Shown piece after piece: positions 1 to 11,489 of a DNA stretch of 64,000 bases. The position numbers and the translations under genes were made by a program. The number at the start of each line of letters is the position of its first letter. The stretch's first letter is position 1. The stretch comes from Trema orientale. Taxonomy: Eukaryota > Streptophyta > Magnoliopsida > Rosales > Cannabaceae. The notes beneath the pieces are model-generated. The model was not told where the DNA came from. It did no database searches and was given only the letters and a program-made list of their open reading frames with translations. The stretch is from positions 277,748-341,747 of the forward strand of contig JXTC01000097.1 in assembly GCA_002914845.1 (NCBI GenBank). The letters run 5' to 3'.

Positions 1-488
1 AAAAAAAATGCCCAAGTCAACATATAAAATGAAATATGATTTCAGAACATGATCCTCTAACTAGTCCCAAATTGAATTCCAACTTATCAAATCGAAAGGA
101 AATTCCGTTATTATGAATGGACTACTTAAGGCTGTCGGATTCTTCCATAATTACAAGAACTTATTCCAATTTCCATAATAGAGAAAACGCAACAACAATT
201 CAAGTTTCTGTAAATCAGTTCTCACAACATGAAGAGGAAGAATGGGGTCGAAATCACAATGGACCAGAAAACGAAACTCGTTACTTAGCTCATTGATGAG
301 CTGTAAAATGTACTAGGACAAAAAATATCCTACGCATCCTAAGAACCCAAAACTCCCCCACAAATCCAATCTTTTGCAACTTGCCCAACCTTTTACAACA
401 ACTTGTAGTGGGGCAGACCAACTTCACTCTATAATTTTTTTCAAAAATGAGGTAAAGTAGAAACGGTGAAGACGCACAAGTTGACTTA
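1..488. other. 3' flank of the RETICULATA-related gene
   Basis: No gene is visible here. The right part should hold the 3'UTR of the minus-strand gene that stops at 489. No further exon was found. Confidence 0.5.
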
Positions 489-3018
489 CTAATGGGACTT
501 CTGGACTCCTATCCAACGAGCATAGTCCACCCACCTGTGATTAGAAAAGATTAGAAGTTAATCAGCATGGGGAAGTGACTCATTTGGAATCAAAATTGTT
601 GACAGGATATAAATTCTTACAGTAATGAACCCAAGAATGTATTGCCCGTCCTAACAGCAAAGCACATTGCACTTAGCAAAAGCTTGTGTTGGTGTAGTAA
701 AGGCTCTAATAAACGCTGTTCGACAACACCGGCCAGGATTTGGTACCTGTCGATCACAATAATGTTTGTTGTTAGACATTCTAGAGTTAATGCTAGTCCT
801 GGAACCAATAGTTGCATGTACAAAGAACTTGAGCAATGCAATGGGCAGAAATCCACATATTTTCTGACTTTAGTTTATTCAACAAGCTGATGATCACATT
901 ATATACAACTCTTAACGGTGATAAGAAGGGGGAAAAAAAAGTCACCTTAGCATAAGCATATTGAATTGATAAACTAAAAGATTGATACTATGGTCAAATT
1001 GATTGCGAAAATGCTAACTGAAAGCCACATACCTGAGGTTGCTAGAAACTGCCATATAGACACCATAACCAACACTGGTGGCAACTATAGGCACATTCTC
1101 AACTTCATCTGCGGCATCCTTATCAACTGCCTTCTTTGCATTAATCAAGGCATTTGTCACAGCCGTACCAACCTAGATGAAAATGAAACCCATTTAAAGC
1201 CAGCATCTTTTAGATTTTGTGACAATGACTCATTTTTAGTTTCTTTTCTTCTTTCATCAAAATATATGGAAAAAAGCGTAACAACAACAGTGAGTTAAGT
1301 GTACGAAAGCTAACCAGTGATGAAGCAGTCCCAACCGCAAAAAGCTTGGTCCCATTGCGCTGCAGAACAATCAAGATATCGTGAATATATAAGTTTATCT
1401 AAATTTCCTTCCTTCAGACAGAAAACTAAGCAGGTAATGAAACATCTCCTTACCGCTATAGCACCAAGCCTCTGTAGAAATGAATATGAAGTTCCAGAGA
1501 GAGCAACCTGTAGACAAATATTTGGGATCAAATTAGTAACTGCATAGGACTTCTCAAGAAGACTACAAAAATGTTAAGACATAACCTGGAAGGCATTATC
1601 AGGGCAGTTATGGAAAAACTTGGCAATGCGTCCAGCGTTTACTGCAAGCGCTGGCCGGAGAGGAACAGTGGGAGCAGGGAGATAAACAAGCATGAAATCA
1701 GCAAGTACGGCCATAACCTAAGACGAAATATATTAAAAGCACAATTTTTAGAAGCAACAAATACTTAATTTACAATGCACAATTTATCATGGTTCATAGA
1801 AGATCTTCAATGTAAAGCAATATTTGTGAATGTTGACCACCGAAGGTCTGTCCTCATCAAGAAATGACATTCTAATCTATGACCAACCACTGCCACAATT
1901 GCCGGTATAGTAGATTATGGGGAAAAACAATAACTTCGTTGTTTTGGTTAATATACGAGAGATTAATTTGATAATGAAAAACAATAATCAGAGAAAGCAA
2001 ACATGTTAAGAGAGAAGATACATACCACATCTGCAAAAACGACTTCAAGCTCATTGAAAAAATTCTCCCTGCGGCGCTCATACTCAGCAGCGGTCTAGAT
2101 GATTTAAAAATAGGAAAATAAAAGATTTAACAACGGAATTGTTCAAACCAATTAAATATAAATGTTTTCAATCACAGATACTAATCTAAATATCACCATG
2201 TACACCTCTTGACCCTGCAAACTAGTTAATTTATCTCTCCAGTGTTTTATATTTCATTCAAATTTTCCTCCACAACTACAAAGACCAGCTCAGAAATTGA
2301 GTGAAAATGAATCCAAACAATGGAGCTCAAAACTACTCACTACTCACATTCATAAATAAATAAATATATATATATATATGTACACACACATATAAAACAA
2401 ATGATAGTGATTGATTGATTGATTGAGAGAAAGAGAAAGAGCAAGAGAGTGGACCTTAGTCAACATCCCAACGCCGCACTCCATGCCGACCTTGGCCAAG
2501 AACAAATCGTCAGCCAAGAGCCTCTCCTTGAATCCGCCAAACTGCATAAGCCAGCGGATCAACCCGGACTGCTCCAGCTCAAAGTACCTGCTCACCACCA
2601 ACCCCGGGATCCGCCCCGCCTCAATCGCCGCCGCCAGGTCCTTAGGCAAGCTCTCCAACGACCTCCCGGCCTCCTTCAGAACCAGAATCGCCTCCGCTCT
2701 GTTCTTTCCCTCCGCATTGTCCGACTCGCCGCCGCGACCGTGATCATCATCACCTCCTCCGCCTCCACCGCCGCCGCCGCCAGACGATCCTCTCCCGTTG
2801 AATCCGCCGCCGCCGCCGCCGGTGGATGCGACGAGGAAACGAGGGGTACGGTGGCGGTTTTGGTAGGTGAGGGAATTGGTGGTGGTGGCGGTTGTGGCGA
2901 GGCGGAGGCGGAGGAGAGACGATGATGATGGAGATGAGAGTAATGAACGGTGAGGATCGAGTTTGGAGATGGCGGAGGAGGAGGAGGAAGAGGGAGTGAA
3001 GGAGAAGGCGATCGCCAT
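489..3018 (-). CDS. RETICULATA-related chloroplast membrane protein (DUF3411 family)
   Basis: Eight coding exons join in frame with GT-AG borders: 3018-2455, 2094-2026, 1717-1586, 1507-1454, 1359-1315, 1172-1033, 746-621 and 534-489. They give 1176 nt, or 391 residues. Residues 1-60 are Ser/Thr/Arg-rich like a plastid transit peptide. Residues 67-89 are mostly Gly and are followed by an acidic stretch. From about residue 115 the family core begins (LPKDLAAAIEAGRIPG, then QFGGFKERLLADDLFLAKV), and later exons add the membrane-associated block with ADFMLVYLPAPTV and the ending LLWVDYARWIGVQKSH. Length and motif order fit the plant RETICULATA / RETICULATA-RELATED family, whose loss in Arabidopsis gives reticulate leaves through altered plastid and mesophyll development; the biochemical role is not settled. 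The start is the first Met of the exon and is followed by the transit-like stretch. I cannot tell which family member this is. Confidence 0.92.
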
Positions 3019-3140
3019 TGTTGAGTTTGATTTGGTGGAATGGAAGACACAAATGGGGGGGACTCACCCTCTCACCTCAGCCCTCACTTTCTCTGAATCT
3101 CTGCTCTGGCTTTTATATACGGGCGTTGTTTCTTAAGACA

Positions 3141-3186
3141 GAGAGAGAGAGAGAGAGAGATAGTGAGACTAGCGAGAGAGAGAGAG
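3141..3186. repeat. GA microsatellite in the 5' leader/promoter of the RETICULATA-related gene
   Basis: A (GA)n tract about 120-170 bases upstream of the start codon reads as CT repeats on the coding strand. Pyrimidine-rich CT tracts are common in plant 5'UTRs and core promoters. A 15-base A run follows near 3217-3231. Confidence 0.7.
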
Positions 3187-3547
3187 GGTTAAGTAGTAGG
3201 GGTCTTTTTTCATTAAAAAAAAAAAAAAACAACCAGGTAGTAGGGGTTTTTTTTGGGTCTCTGCTCTTTGGTCTTTCCGACCCTTTACCTTCCTGGCGCG
3301 TTGGCCTCTTACTACGAATACTTCCAAAAGTATTTTATTTACTTTTTCTTTTTTTCCCCCTTTCTCGGACATATTTTGGGCTTAAATACTTGTATTACAT
3401 CGTGTGTGGATGTATATAGAAACTGTATTGAATGTCCTTTCTTTTTTTTTCTTTTTTTCCACTTCATGTGAGTAAATTTTTATTTTTTTTAAGCCAAATG
3501 ATCGAATCTATCAATCTTTTTTTCTTGTTTATTGATTAATATTTATT

Positions 3548-3676
3548 TTTTTTAAGTGAGACTTAGATAGTGATATCCGCTTATTATAAATAAATAAAAA
3601 TAACTCACGCACACTCAGAATTGAAGTCCCGACCTAGTTCTAAATTCCCACTCTACTCACCGAGCTAGTTCCAATG
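3548..3676 (-). mobile_element. tRNA-derived SINE remnant
   Basis: Read on the minus strand, the element starts near 3676 with GAACTAGCTCGGTGAG, which resembles a tRNA box A. It then has a box-B-like ACTTCAATTCT and ends at a run of A (T run at 3548-3555 on the plus strand). Box A, box B and an A-rich tail are the plan of plant tRNA-derived SINEs. I could not define a clean target duplication. Confidence 0.55.
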
Positions 3677-5448
3677 GGCATTGAGAATACTTATTTTAAA
3701 CCATTTGGCCAAAACCCTTTTGTATTTATGGTTAAAAGTAAGTTACTAAAAAAAAAAAATACAAAGGTCAGGATAAACCTTATATTTTATTATTGCATTG
3801 TGCAAGTATGAGTAATGATAGAGACACACAAAAACAACACACAATAATATAATATGCATTTTTTACCAATCATATACATGGTGTGATCTCACTTTGAAAA
3901 TACACGGATAGCTAAAAGGTATGCAATATTATTCTGTGTGGTTTTTGTGTATAAATTATGTGTATATCTCTAGCGATTATCCAAAAAAAAATGTGTATAT
4001 CTCTAGCATTATTCATGTAAGTAATAAGGAAAAAAACCGTTATGAATGTATGAAGATTTCTTTTTAACTATAATTTAATTAAAAAAAAAAGATTAGGACT
4101 AAGAAAATAAAACGAAAATTTTGTTTTATATTTGGAAGTGTTGCATATAACTCACCTTTTGAAGTAAAGATAGTGTTTTTAGTTACTTTTTTAAAAATTG
4201 AAAAATAAGCTTGGTATCTTTTTTCTTTCTTTTTTTTTTTTTTTTTTTTTTGAAAGAAAGCTTGGAATCTAATTAAGTATAAATATAAGAGAGTGTGAAT
4301 ATTGTCTCATGTGGCATTTAAAGAAAATTTAGAGTATGGTATGATTTTTCTTGGTTTTGAAATTATTTTAACTGATCAAGTACATGAATTGTGAGAAACT
4401 AAATTAGATTATTTAAAAGATACGAAAATGGTAATCATCTTTTTATCGTTTTTCTTCTTCAAACAATTTTTACTTTCATTTTTTCTTCCACGGATATTTC
4501 TTTTTCACCCACTTACACTAATACAGTCCATGAGTCCATTGCATATACTTGTGTAGATCTAAAGTGAGATTTTTAAATTAAGATGGTCACATGTGTAACC
4601 ATATTTGTAACTTCATTTACTTTAAATATTGAGATATTGAGTTCAAATCTCTCATCCTTAGTTCTCGAAAAATAAATAAAAAATTGTACTTTTCTTTATT
4701 CTGTCTCCAATTATTTTTATCTCGCTTTCTTCTCATGATATAATGTTCCCTAGAAAAAATCAAGATATAATGAGTAAGCTTTTCTTTTTTCTCCTTAATT
4801 ATTTGGGAAAGATAATTACTGAGCTTTGTAATAACAATAATTAAAATATTTCAAGAATCATATTCTCTCTTGATCTCATGGTTGGATTTAGTGGGTAATT
4901 ATGTTTTATTTTTTACTTGTTGTTATTAGTATTACAAAAATATTAAAAAGAATAGAAGAAAGTATAAAGCCATTTTTAACATAAGAGAGTAGCGTATGAC
5001 CTTAATAATAATAATAATAATAATAATAATAGAGAAAGTAGTACATGACTGATATGCGAAATTAAGTTTTAATGGAAAATGAAAGATTCTAGTGGACCAC
5101 TTTCTAGATCTGTGTTTCATTTTTAAATAACTAATAATATAATATAAAATGGTTTTCTAAAAAGGGCAGGAAAAAAAAATAGATCCATATTCTCCCGTAT
5201 CCAATCTACATTTAAGTTTAACATATCAGTCTTGAGTCTATTGACCAAGGCGCGTGTACATACTGCCCTGAAAATAGCGTTAGAAATTTTGAATGCAGTT
5301 GTTTTCTTTTTCTTTTTTTTTTTTTTCGGTTGGGAAATAGGGGAAGGTAGGGGCTGGGAGGGTTGGTGAGAAATGAAAAAATAACATATTGAATTGATAT
5401 TAGTCATTAGTCAAGGTTAGGCAGGCTTAAGCCATGCCAATGCAAAAA
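3677..5448. other. AT-rich intergenic DNA
   Basis: No gene is supported. It holds homopolymer tracts (T run near 4229-4250), an (AAT)n microsatellite at about 5004-5030 and the possible SINE at 4578. Short open frames here are A/T-rich chance reads. Confidence 0.6.
4578..4690 (+). mobile_element. Possible second SINE remnant
   Basis: A box-B-like GAGTTCAAATCTC (about 4637) follows a weaker box-A-like stretch and leads into an A-rich tail (AAATAAATAAAAAA). The layout suggests a decayed tRNA-type SINE, but the 5' half is poor. Confidence 0.35.
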
Positions 5449-6261
5449 GGAAATTAGGGTAACTAAGAGTGTTTTGATTTTATTTTGCATTTTTAGGAGT
5501 CTTTTTCAGAATTTTTTTTTTAGGAGTAAAAAATTACATTTCTAGCAATTTTTGGAGAGAAAAAAAATATGTATTCCGAAAATGCCCTTATGTGATACCA
5601 AATTATGTGACCACCTGTCACAATTTTTTGAAAGCTTGTCATCTCAATTTTTTTAAAGAATTTTTTTTAGAATAAGAAATTTTGTTTTCCACTGTTACTA
5701 ACTTCGAAGTAGTCATGATTTGTGACTCATGGTCACAATTTTAGGACTCAAGGTCACAATATGTTTTACTTCGTTACGGACATTGTGAGATTTTGTTATC
5801 ATAATTTGTACAATCTTGACATGCTATCATGATTTGTGACTCATAGTAATAAAATTTGTGCCAACATTACAAAAAGAAGATAAGTATCCTTTCATATTGG
5901 CCAACAATAGCATAGTAATATTTGTCTAATACAATTCTAATTTATAAGGAAAAACTATGATATTTTCTTTATTAGTAGTCAATATATGTGAGACGAACAG
6001 TCACATAATTCATGACAGTCATAATTTTTGTGCCAAGTAACTCTGATTTGTAACCAGTGTCTCTCTTACAAAAGTAAAATAAGCATTCATATTAGATAAC
6101 AAATTCAATGGTTATATATATATATATATATATACATGTGTGTGTATGTGATACCAATATACATAATTCATGACAGTCATAATTTTGTACAACGAAACCT
6201 GATTTGTGACTAGCACAATATTTGTGTCTAGCACAATATTTGTGTCTGTCTTACAAAAATT

Positions 6262-6562
6262 AGCACAATTTGTGACGATCCAATGTACATAAAATTGTCA
6301 TTGTCGTAAATCAGTCTAACATACACACAAATCGGTCCTAAAATTCATTTGTAGTAAAAAATACAGTCCAAAATCATTCCAAAAACACACAAAATTACAT
6401 CTTCCTCTTGATCTCCACCATCCTTCGACACAATTTGTGACGATCCATCACACAAAAACTTATCATTGTCACAATTCAATCTAACACACACAAAAATCAG
6501 TCCCAAAATCTATTTATAGTCACAAATTCGCTACAAAATCATTCAAAAAACACACAACATAC
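6262..6562 (+). repeat. Tandem ~165-bp subrepeats inside the TIR element
   Basis: A block beginning CACAATTTGTGACGATCCA occurs near 6267 and again near 6431. Each copy is followed by similar words (CATTGTC, CAGTCC, AAATCATTC, AAACACACAA). Related TTTGTGACTCAT and CATGACAGTCATAATTT words recur from 5715 to 6260. The two copies are diverged but co-linear. Confidence 0.6.
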
Positions 6563-6756
6563 TAAAATATTCAATTCCTAACACAAATATGGGCCATCAA
6601 CGAGTAACAACTTCATTCGGGTAATTCATCAAACACATAGAAGTCATTACAAAATTACAAAGTGAAAAAAACTTCATTCAGACAATTTATCAAGCAAAGG
6701 GTAGGCAAAGTATAACAAAGAGTTAAAAAACAGTAGAAAAAAGGTAGGCAAATCTG

Positions 6757-7080
6757 TCATCCTCCGAAACTTGCACTGGAACACCATAGCATCCTTGCCC
6801 CGAAGCTTGTACCACCACGACGAAGTTGACGACGACGAGCTGTACCGCTTTGCGAGGAGGTTATTGATGGGCATATAGATCTCCTTGAAATCGTAGATGT
6901 GGGGGTTATCATGGAGGGACTCGCAGAGGTTGGGGAGCAATGTATGGCTCGAGATGGAAGTGTCGGTAGAGAGCTTGTAGAAGGAGCCGAAGATGTACGC
7001 GGCACGCTCGAGCTGGTGGTCGAAGTCGAGGCTCGAAGGCGGTGAAGGTTGACCGTTCCTCTCCCATTCTCCTCTAGGTT
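6757..7080 (-). pseudogene. Captured coding-like fragment inside the TIR element
   Basis: A GC-rich stretch embedded in AT-rich element DNA stays open on the minus strand. Its peptide contains DHQLERAAYIFGSFYKLS, LLPNLCESLHDNPHIYDF and RGKDAMVFQCKFRR, which looks like real protein rather than noise. I do not recognise the source gene. No intron or start codon can be assigned, so I call it a gene fragment carried by the transposon. It could instead be a small element-encoded protein. Confidence 0.45.
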
Positions 7081-7460
7081 TCAATTCTTTTTTTGGGGGG
7101 TAGGGGTTTGTGGGAGTTTTCATGAAAGAGAGCCAAAATGAAAGAAAAAAAGCCCTTACAAAACCAGTATTTGATATTGAAAACTGAGGGTATTTTGGAC
7201 TTTTGACTAGATGAGGACTCCTAGAAATGAAATTTTCAAAAAGACTCCTAAAACTGCAAAGTGAAATCAAAACACTCCTAGTTACCCTAATTTCCCAATA
7301 CAAAATAAGGCAATTTTGGGTTTTAATGTCATTTCTCAATTTTTTTTTTAATAAGACGAGGGAATTGAAACTATAGATTCAATATTAGAAGCAAGTGTAA
7401 TTAACAAACATACTAAGCCTATAACCCTATCATTTATCATTATCTATGCTTAATAATTTC

Positions 7461-7985
7461 ACTTTTGGCTCCCAGACCATAATTATAGTCTCAATATATA
7501 GCCCATGATGGCATGATCTTTGAAATGTGTCCATTTTGCCCCCCAAGATATGTTATTGTCTCAATTTTGGCTCATTAACTTTCAAATATCTAGTTATGGT
7601 CATGAATTATATGTTTTATCTTACCTTTTGCCCATGAAATTACGATTGGTCCCAGTATTTCTCATAACTCTTGAAATGTGTATCTTTTGTTGCCTGAATT
7701 ATGTTAGTGTCTTAATTTTGGCATATAAGCTTTCAGAAAGACTAGTTCTAGACTTCTAGTCCTTGAATTATTATTATTATCTTTTTGGTCATAGTTTTAT
7801 CCTCCAACTTGCCAAACTTGAAAAATTCATAGCTCAAAATGCAACAAAGTACATTATTTATAGACCCAAAAAAAAAAAAAAAATCAAGGGTCAAAATTAC
7901 CTTTGAAAGTTTATTGGGCCAATTTGAGACTAAAAATAATCTGTAAACCAAGATTGACACATTTAAAGTTCATGGGGCATGTTTG
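7461..7985. repeat. Fold-back repeat
   Basis: The left half (GAAATGTGTCCATTTTGCCCC, CTCAATTTTGGCTC, TTAACTTTCAAA) recurs in reverse complement in the right half (ATGAACTTTAAATGTGTCAATC, GTCTCAAATTGGCCC, TAAACTTTCAAAGG). A diverged direct copy of the left unit lies at 7672-7770. This looks like an old palindromic, MITE-like repeat. It encodes nothing. Confidence 0.5.
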
Positions 7986-8053
7986 GACTAATCTTATTAG
8001 TTGTTCAGACACAAATAGTAAAATTAACATAACTTTAATATTATGCATATCAT

Positions 8054-8240
8054 TACTACTGACTATTCTTGAATTACACTAAAACTAAATTATCATTGCA
8101 TATCATCCCACAATATTACACCCTAGAAAGTTGAATGGTGCTCATTATCCAACTAGTTAATTAGTGAAAACATTACTAATTGCATAGCTATATAAGGAGG
8201 AGTAGTATTTGAAACAACTTATAGTCTGTAGTCCATATGC
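8054..8240 (+). repeat. Copy 1 of a ~190-bp segmental duplication
   Basis: Words such as ACTATTCTTGAATTACA, TTATCATTGCATATCATCCC and GGTGCTCATTATCCAACTAG occur in the same order here and at 13064-13265, with small indels. No coding potential is seen. Confidence 0.7.
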
Positions 8241-8669
8241 CATATGGGCACTTGAGGGTCGCACAACTCAATTATAGAGAAGCTCTTTAGCATGTTCTTT
8301 GGAAAACTATTTTCACTTTAACGTTTTCTCAATAAATTTATCTTTAATTGATTCTTCTTATAAAAGATGGAGACTAAACCTTAACATTAGAGACGAAATG
8401 TACCTACAAATTAAGCTAAACCTATCATCACTGTTTGTTTGTTTTCTTTGGAAATATTAAAATCAAAATCTTCCATGTTCATGTCTCGAAAAAGATGGGT
8501 TTTATTAAATGAGGGCTGAAAACCAAAAGAAAATATAGAACTTAGGAACAATTGCAATTTACGCAAGGATACCAGGTGCAAAACGAGATTAACAGAAAAC
8601 AGAGGGGCAAGGATCCCGAAATAAAAACTTTTCGATCATGAGCATGAGCTGGGTGTTCAGATTCAGAAC

Positions 8670-8728
8670 ATTAAAATAATTTTTTTTTTTTAAAAAAAAC
8701 CAAAAAAAAAAAAAAAAAAAAAAAAAAA
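8670..8728. repeat. Homopolymer T/A tract
   Basis: A T run is followed directly by a ~28-base A run, which together can fold back. No gene is present. Confidence 0.8.
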
Positions 8729-9459
8729 TGATACGAGTTCCACAAACCTTGGAAGTCGTAGTCAAAACCAAGCAACGGTTTTTAAGTGGCAGTTTCAAGG
8801 ATGTGGGCCCAAGACACACATGGATGCCGCCCTAACAAACAGACAGCCGTTCATTTTAAGGGCATCTGCAAATTCGGTGTAATGGTACTATGATTTGATT
8901 GTTTTCTAAGAAGCTCATCATAATCCCTATGTATATATATATACGAGATACAAATGTATCATGTAGATACAAATGTCTCATGTATCTTGTCATCTTTTAT
9001 TATGAGGTATTACTATTATGGTGTTCTGTGACAAAAATGCAAAACTAGTCCTATTATCACGTGATACCAAGGACAAAATTTTTTCTAAATTCCCCGAAAT
9101 TTAGATGAAATTTAAGAAAATAAGGCTATCGAAGTATTTTTTATGGGTAAAAAAATTTTCAGAAAAATTTAGAAGAAATTCTGGGAAACATGACAAAATT
9201 TAGTAAAAATATCGATTTCGGAAATTTGTAATATAATTTTTCAAGAATTTCGAGAAATTTTAAAAAAAATTGTGGAAATTTTGGGAAAATATTTGGAACT
9301 TGAGGAAAAAAACAAAAGTTAATATTTTTTTTTTGTTGAAGGATTTTTAAAAGTATAATAATTCTACAACCTTTTACACGTTTTATTCACAATATATATA
9401 TTGTAAGAAAAATAATTACATGTAAAATATAAGGTTACAAATGTTTATAATAAACTTTT

Positions 9460-10130
9460 TTAATAAATAATGTTACCAAAATTATTATGCTCCAACCTTA
9501 AGCAGAATTTTGGCAACACTTCTAAATAAGTATTTCTGCAAAACAAAATATTGTTAACCGTCGAGACTTGTGTACTACACAGTGTCCTTAAAACTGATTC
9601 GCTCCCTCCACCAGAATGCTTGAGGATCTTGCAAGCGACAGTTTCCCAGGATACAACGACAAGAGTAGCAAGTGAAGTACCAGCACTTATACTCTTTGAA
9701 CTGGATTGGTATGAACTCCAAAACACTAAGAAATGTAGCTATGAAATTTCCTAGACACTCGGAAAACTATAGCTAGAAAACTGAAAACTCTAAGCAACAA
9801 GAAGGAAGAACGTGAGAGAAAACTATAGAGAAGAGAAGGCTCTCAGTTTTTGGGACGATCAAATGAGGAGGAGGAAGTCTCCTTTTATAGCTGGTGAAAA
9901 AAGAGGTTACAAAAACTAGCTCTAATGCTCCATAATGCCAATAACTTGGCTGTTACACTTGCTGCCCAAAACTGAACGTTTTAGCAGTAATGCTCCGTAA
10001 TGCCAATAACTTGGCTGTTACTCTTATTGGCCAGAATTGAATAAAATGGCAGTTTCTTTGGCTATTACTTTTGCTGGCCAGAATTGAATAAAATGGCAGT
10101 TTTTAAGCCTAACAATCAGTTTCAAACGTT
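9460..10130 (-). mobile_element. Retroelement (LTR-like) remnant
   Basis: On the minus strand a TATAAAAGGAGAC box (about 9890-9902) is followed by a transcribed-leader-like stretch and a region (9726-9500) reading TATCCTGGGAAACTG and AAGCATTCTGGTGGAGGG. That resembles the 5' leader of plant Copia-type elements as I recall it. No gag, pol or paired LTR was found, so this is a fragment or solo LTR. A homology search against a repeat library would decide it. Confidence 0.4.
9923..10099. repeat. 65-bp tandem repeat, 2.7 copies
   Basis: A unit starting TAATGCTCC(A/G)TAATGCC and containing ATAACTTGGCTGTTAC begins at 9923 and 9988. A third, shortened copy from about 10053 keeps GGCTATTAC and GGCCAGAATTGAATAAAATGG. 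It lies within the retroelement-like remnant. Confidence 0.8.
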
Positions 10131-10679
10131 CTTCTAGCCGCAGCAAAATGAAAAAAAATTAGAGAAAAATAATCCTGGCCGCAGCAAAAGGTTGGCTTTA
10201 CAAGAGTCTAAGATTTCGGGCCGACATTCGTGTCCGCAGGTGCGAGCACATGCAAATTCCGGCCCAAGCCCGAAGATTTGCACCTCCCCTGCGCGCGCCT
10301 GAGAGAGCATTTTGGCTACACGTAGTTACACCCATGAAAAATACAACTCTATATAAAGCACAAATTTGAAAGCTTCCCAACCAATATGGGACTAGTTTTT
10401 CTATCTTTCTTCCTCTATTTTCTAATACCAACAAGCATATTTTGAGCTTTAATTTCTCATTCACCCAAGCTCCAATTTGGACACATTATATATCAATTTA
10501 ATCTACTCATAGAGTAGAATAAGATTATGCCAAAGCTTTGCACTTTTACAAAGTGGGTCCCACTCTAATTTATGCTCCAAATTGGCTAATAAAAATAAGA
10601 TTACAACTTTAATTTTAGGCTTTGCTACGCATATGAGCTCTCAAGCCCACTTAAGCCCAAATTTTCATGGGAAAAGTTC

Positions 10680-11075
10680 ATAAATACCCGTTTTTAAAAT
10701 CATATTTTCATAGATACTTGATTTTTATTTTTATTTCATAAATACCCATTTTTATACATTTTTTTGAAGAAATGTAGACGACCACTGTTTTACACATGAA
10801 ATGTAGACTACGGTATATATTTCATGCATTAAATGTATACCGCGGTTCACATTTCATGAATAAAATTTGCACTCAAAATTGGCACACATTTTAAAATGTG
10901 TACCGTTCATATTTTACACATGAAATGTGTACCTCATGAATAAAATTTACATTCTAAATGTGAACCACTCATATTTTTCATATGAAATGTGGACCGTAAA
11001 AACGGATATTTTTGAAAGATGTTTTAAAAATAGGTATTTTTGAAATAAATTTCAAAAAACAGGTATTAGGTGTAA
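10680..11075. repeat. Fold-back repeat (imperfect ~400-bp palindrome)
   Basis: The left arm (ATAAATACCCGTTTTTAAAA, then ACATTTCATG words) and the right arm (CATATGAAATGTGGACCG, AAAATAGGTATTTTTGAAAT) are reverse complements with mismatches. The centre holds repeated ACATTTCATGAATAAAATTT words. MITE-like and noncoding. Confidence 0.5.
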
Positions 11076-11489
11076 TTTTCACAATTTTCATTTCCAATAA
11101 ATGGCCCATTTTCTAACATATATATCAACGTATTTGTTTTAACTATAAATAATTTTTTTGAACTTTTATAAATTATATTATATATATGACTTGTTTTTAA
11201 TATTTTAATTATATTAATTTTATCTATTTCTTTCATTTTAATCATGCTTTTCCACTCCATGTGTGTAATAATGCATTCATGTATTTTATAAAAATATAGT
11301 AATTTTTATGGTTTTAAATTATGCTAAGCTAGTTTTCTTTTAATTGTTCTATGTTTTACATAAAATTAAATTTCCATGTTTTTTATGAAATCTCCATTGA
11401 TATCAATATTTTCTTAATTTTAGAGTATTTTAGAGTATCGATATTTCTACCAAAACCGATATTTTTGTCCTTACGTGATACTACCAAAT

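Larger units (their letters stand above)
5449..7295. mobile_element. Non-autonomous TIR transposon, ~1.85 kb, with captured coding-like insert
   Basis: The left end (GGAAATTAGGGTAACT...) and the reverse complement of the right end (7250-7295) match over about 60 bases, including AGGAGTGTTTTGATTT and the later AGGAGTCTTTTT. The flanks CAATGCAAA (5438-5446) and CAATACAAA (7296-7304) differ at one base in nine and could be a decayed 9-bp target duplication. The left interior is AT-rich with repeated TTTGTGAC-type words. The right interior (about 6780-7070) is clearly more GC-rich. No transposase is visible. Size, TIRs and the foreign-looking insert suggest a Pack-MULE-like element, but the superfamily is inferred. 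Confidence 0.65.

Noticed and set aside
2419..3067. Several long open frames overlapping the RETICULATA-related first exon on both strands
   Set aside because: They are shadows caused by GC-rich low-complexity coding DNA; only the minus frame from 3018 gives the family protein.
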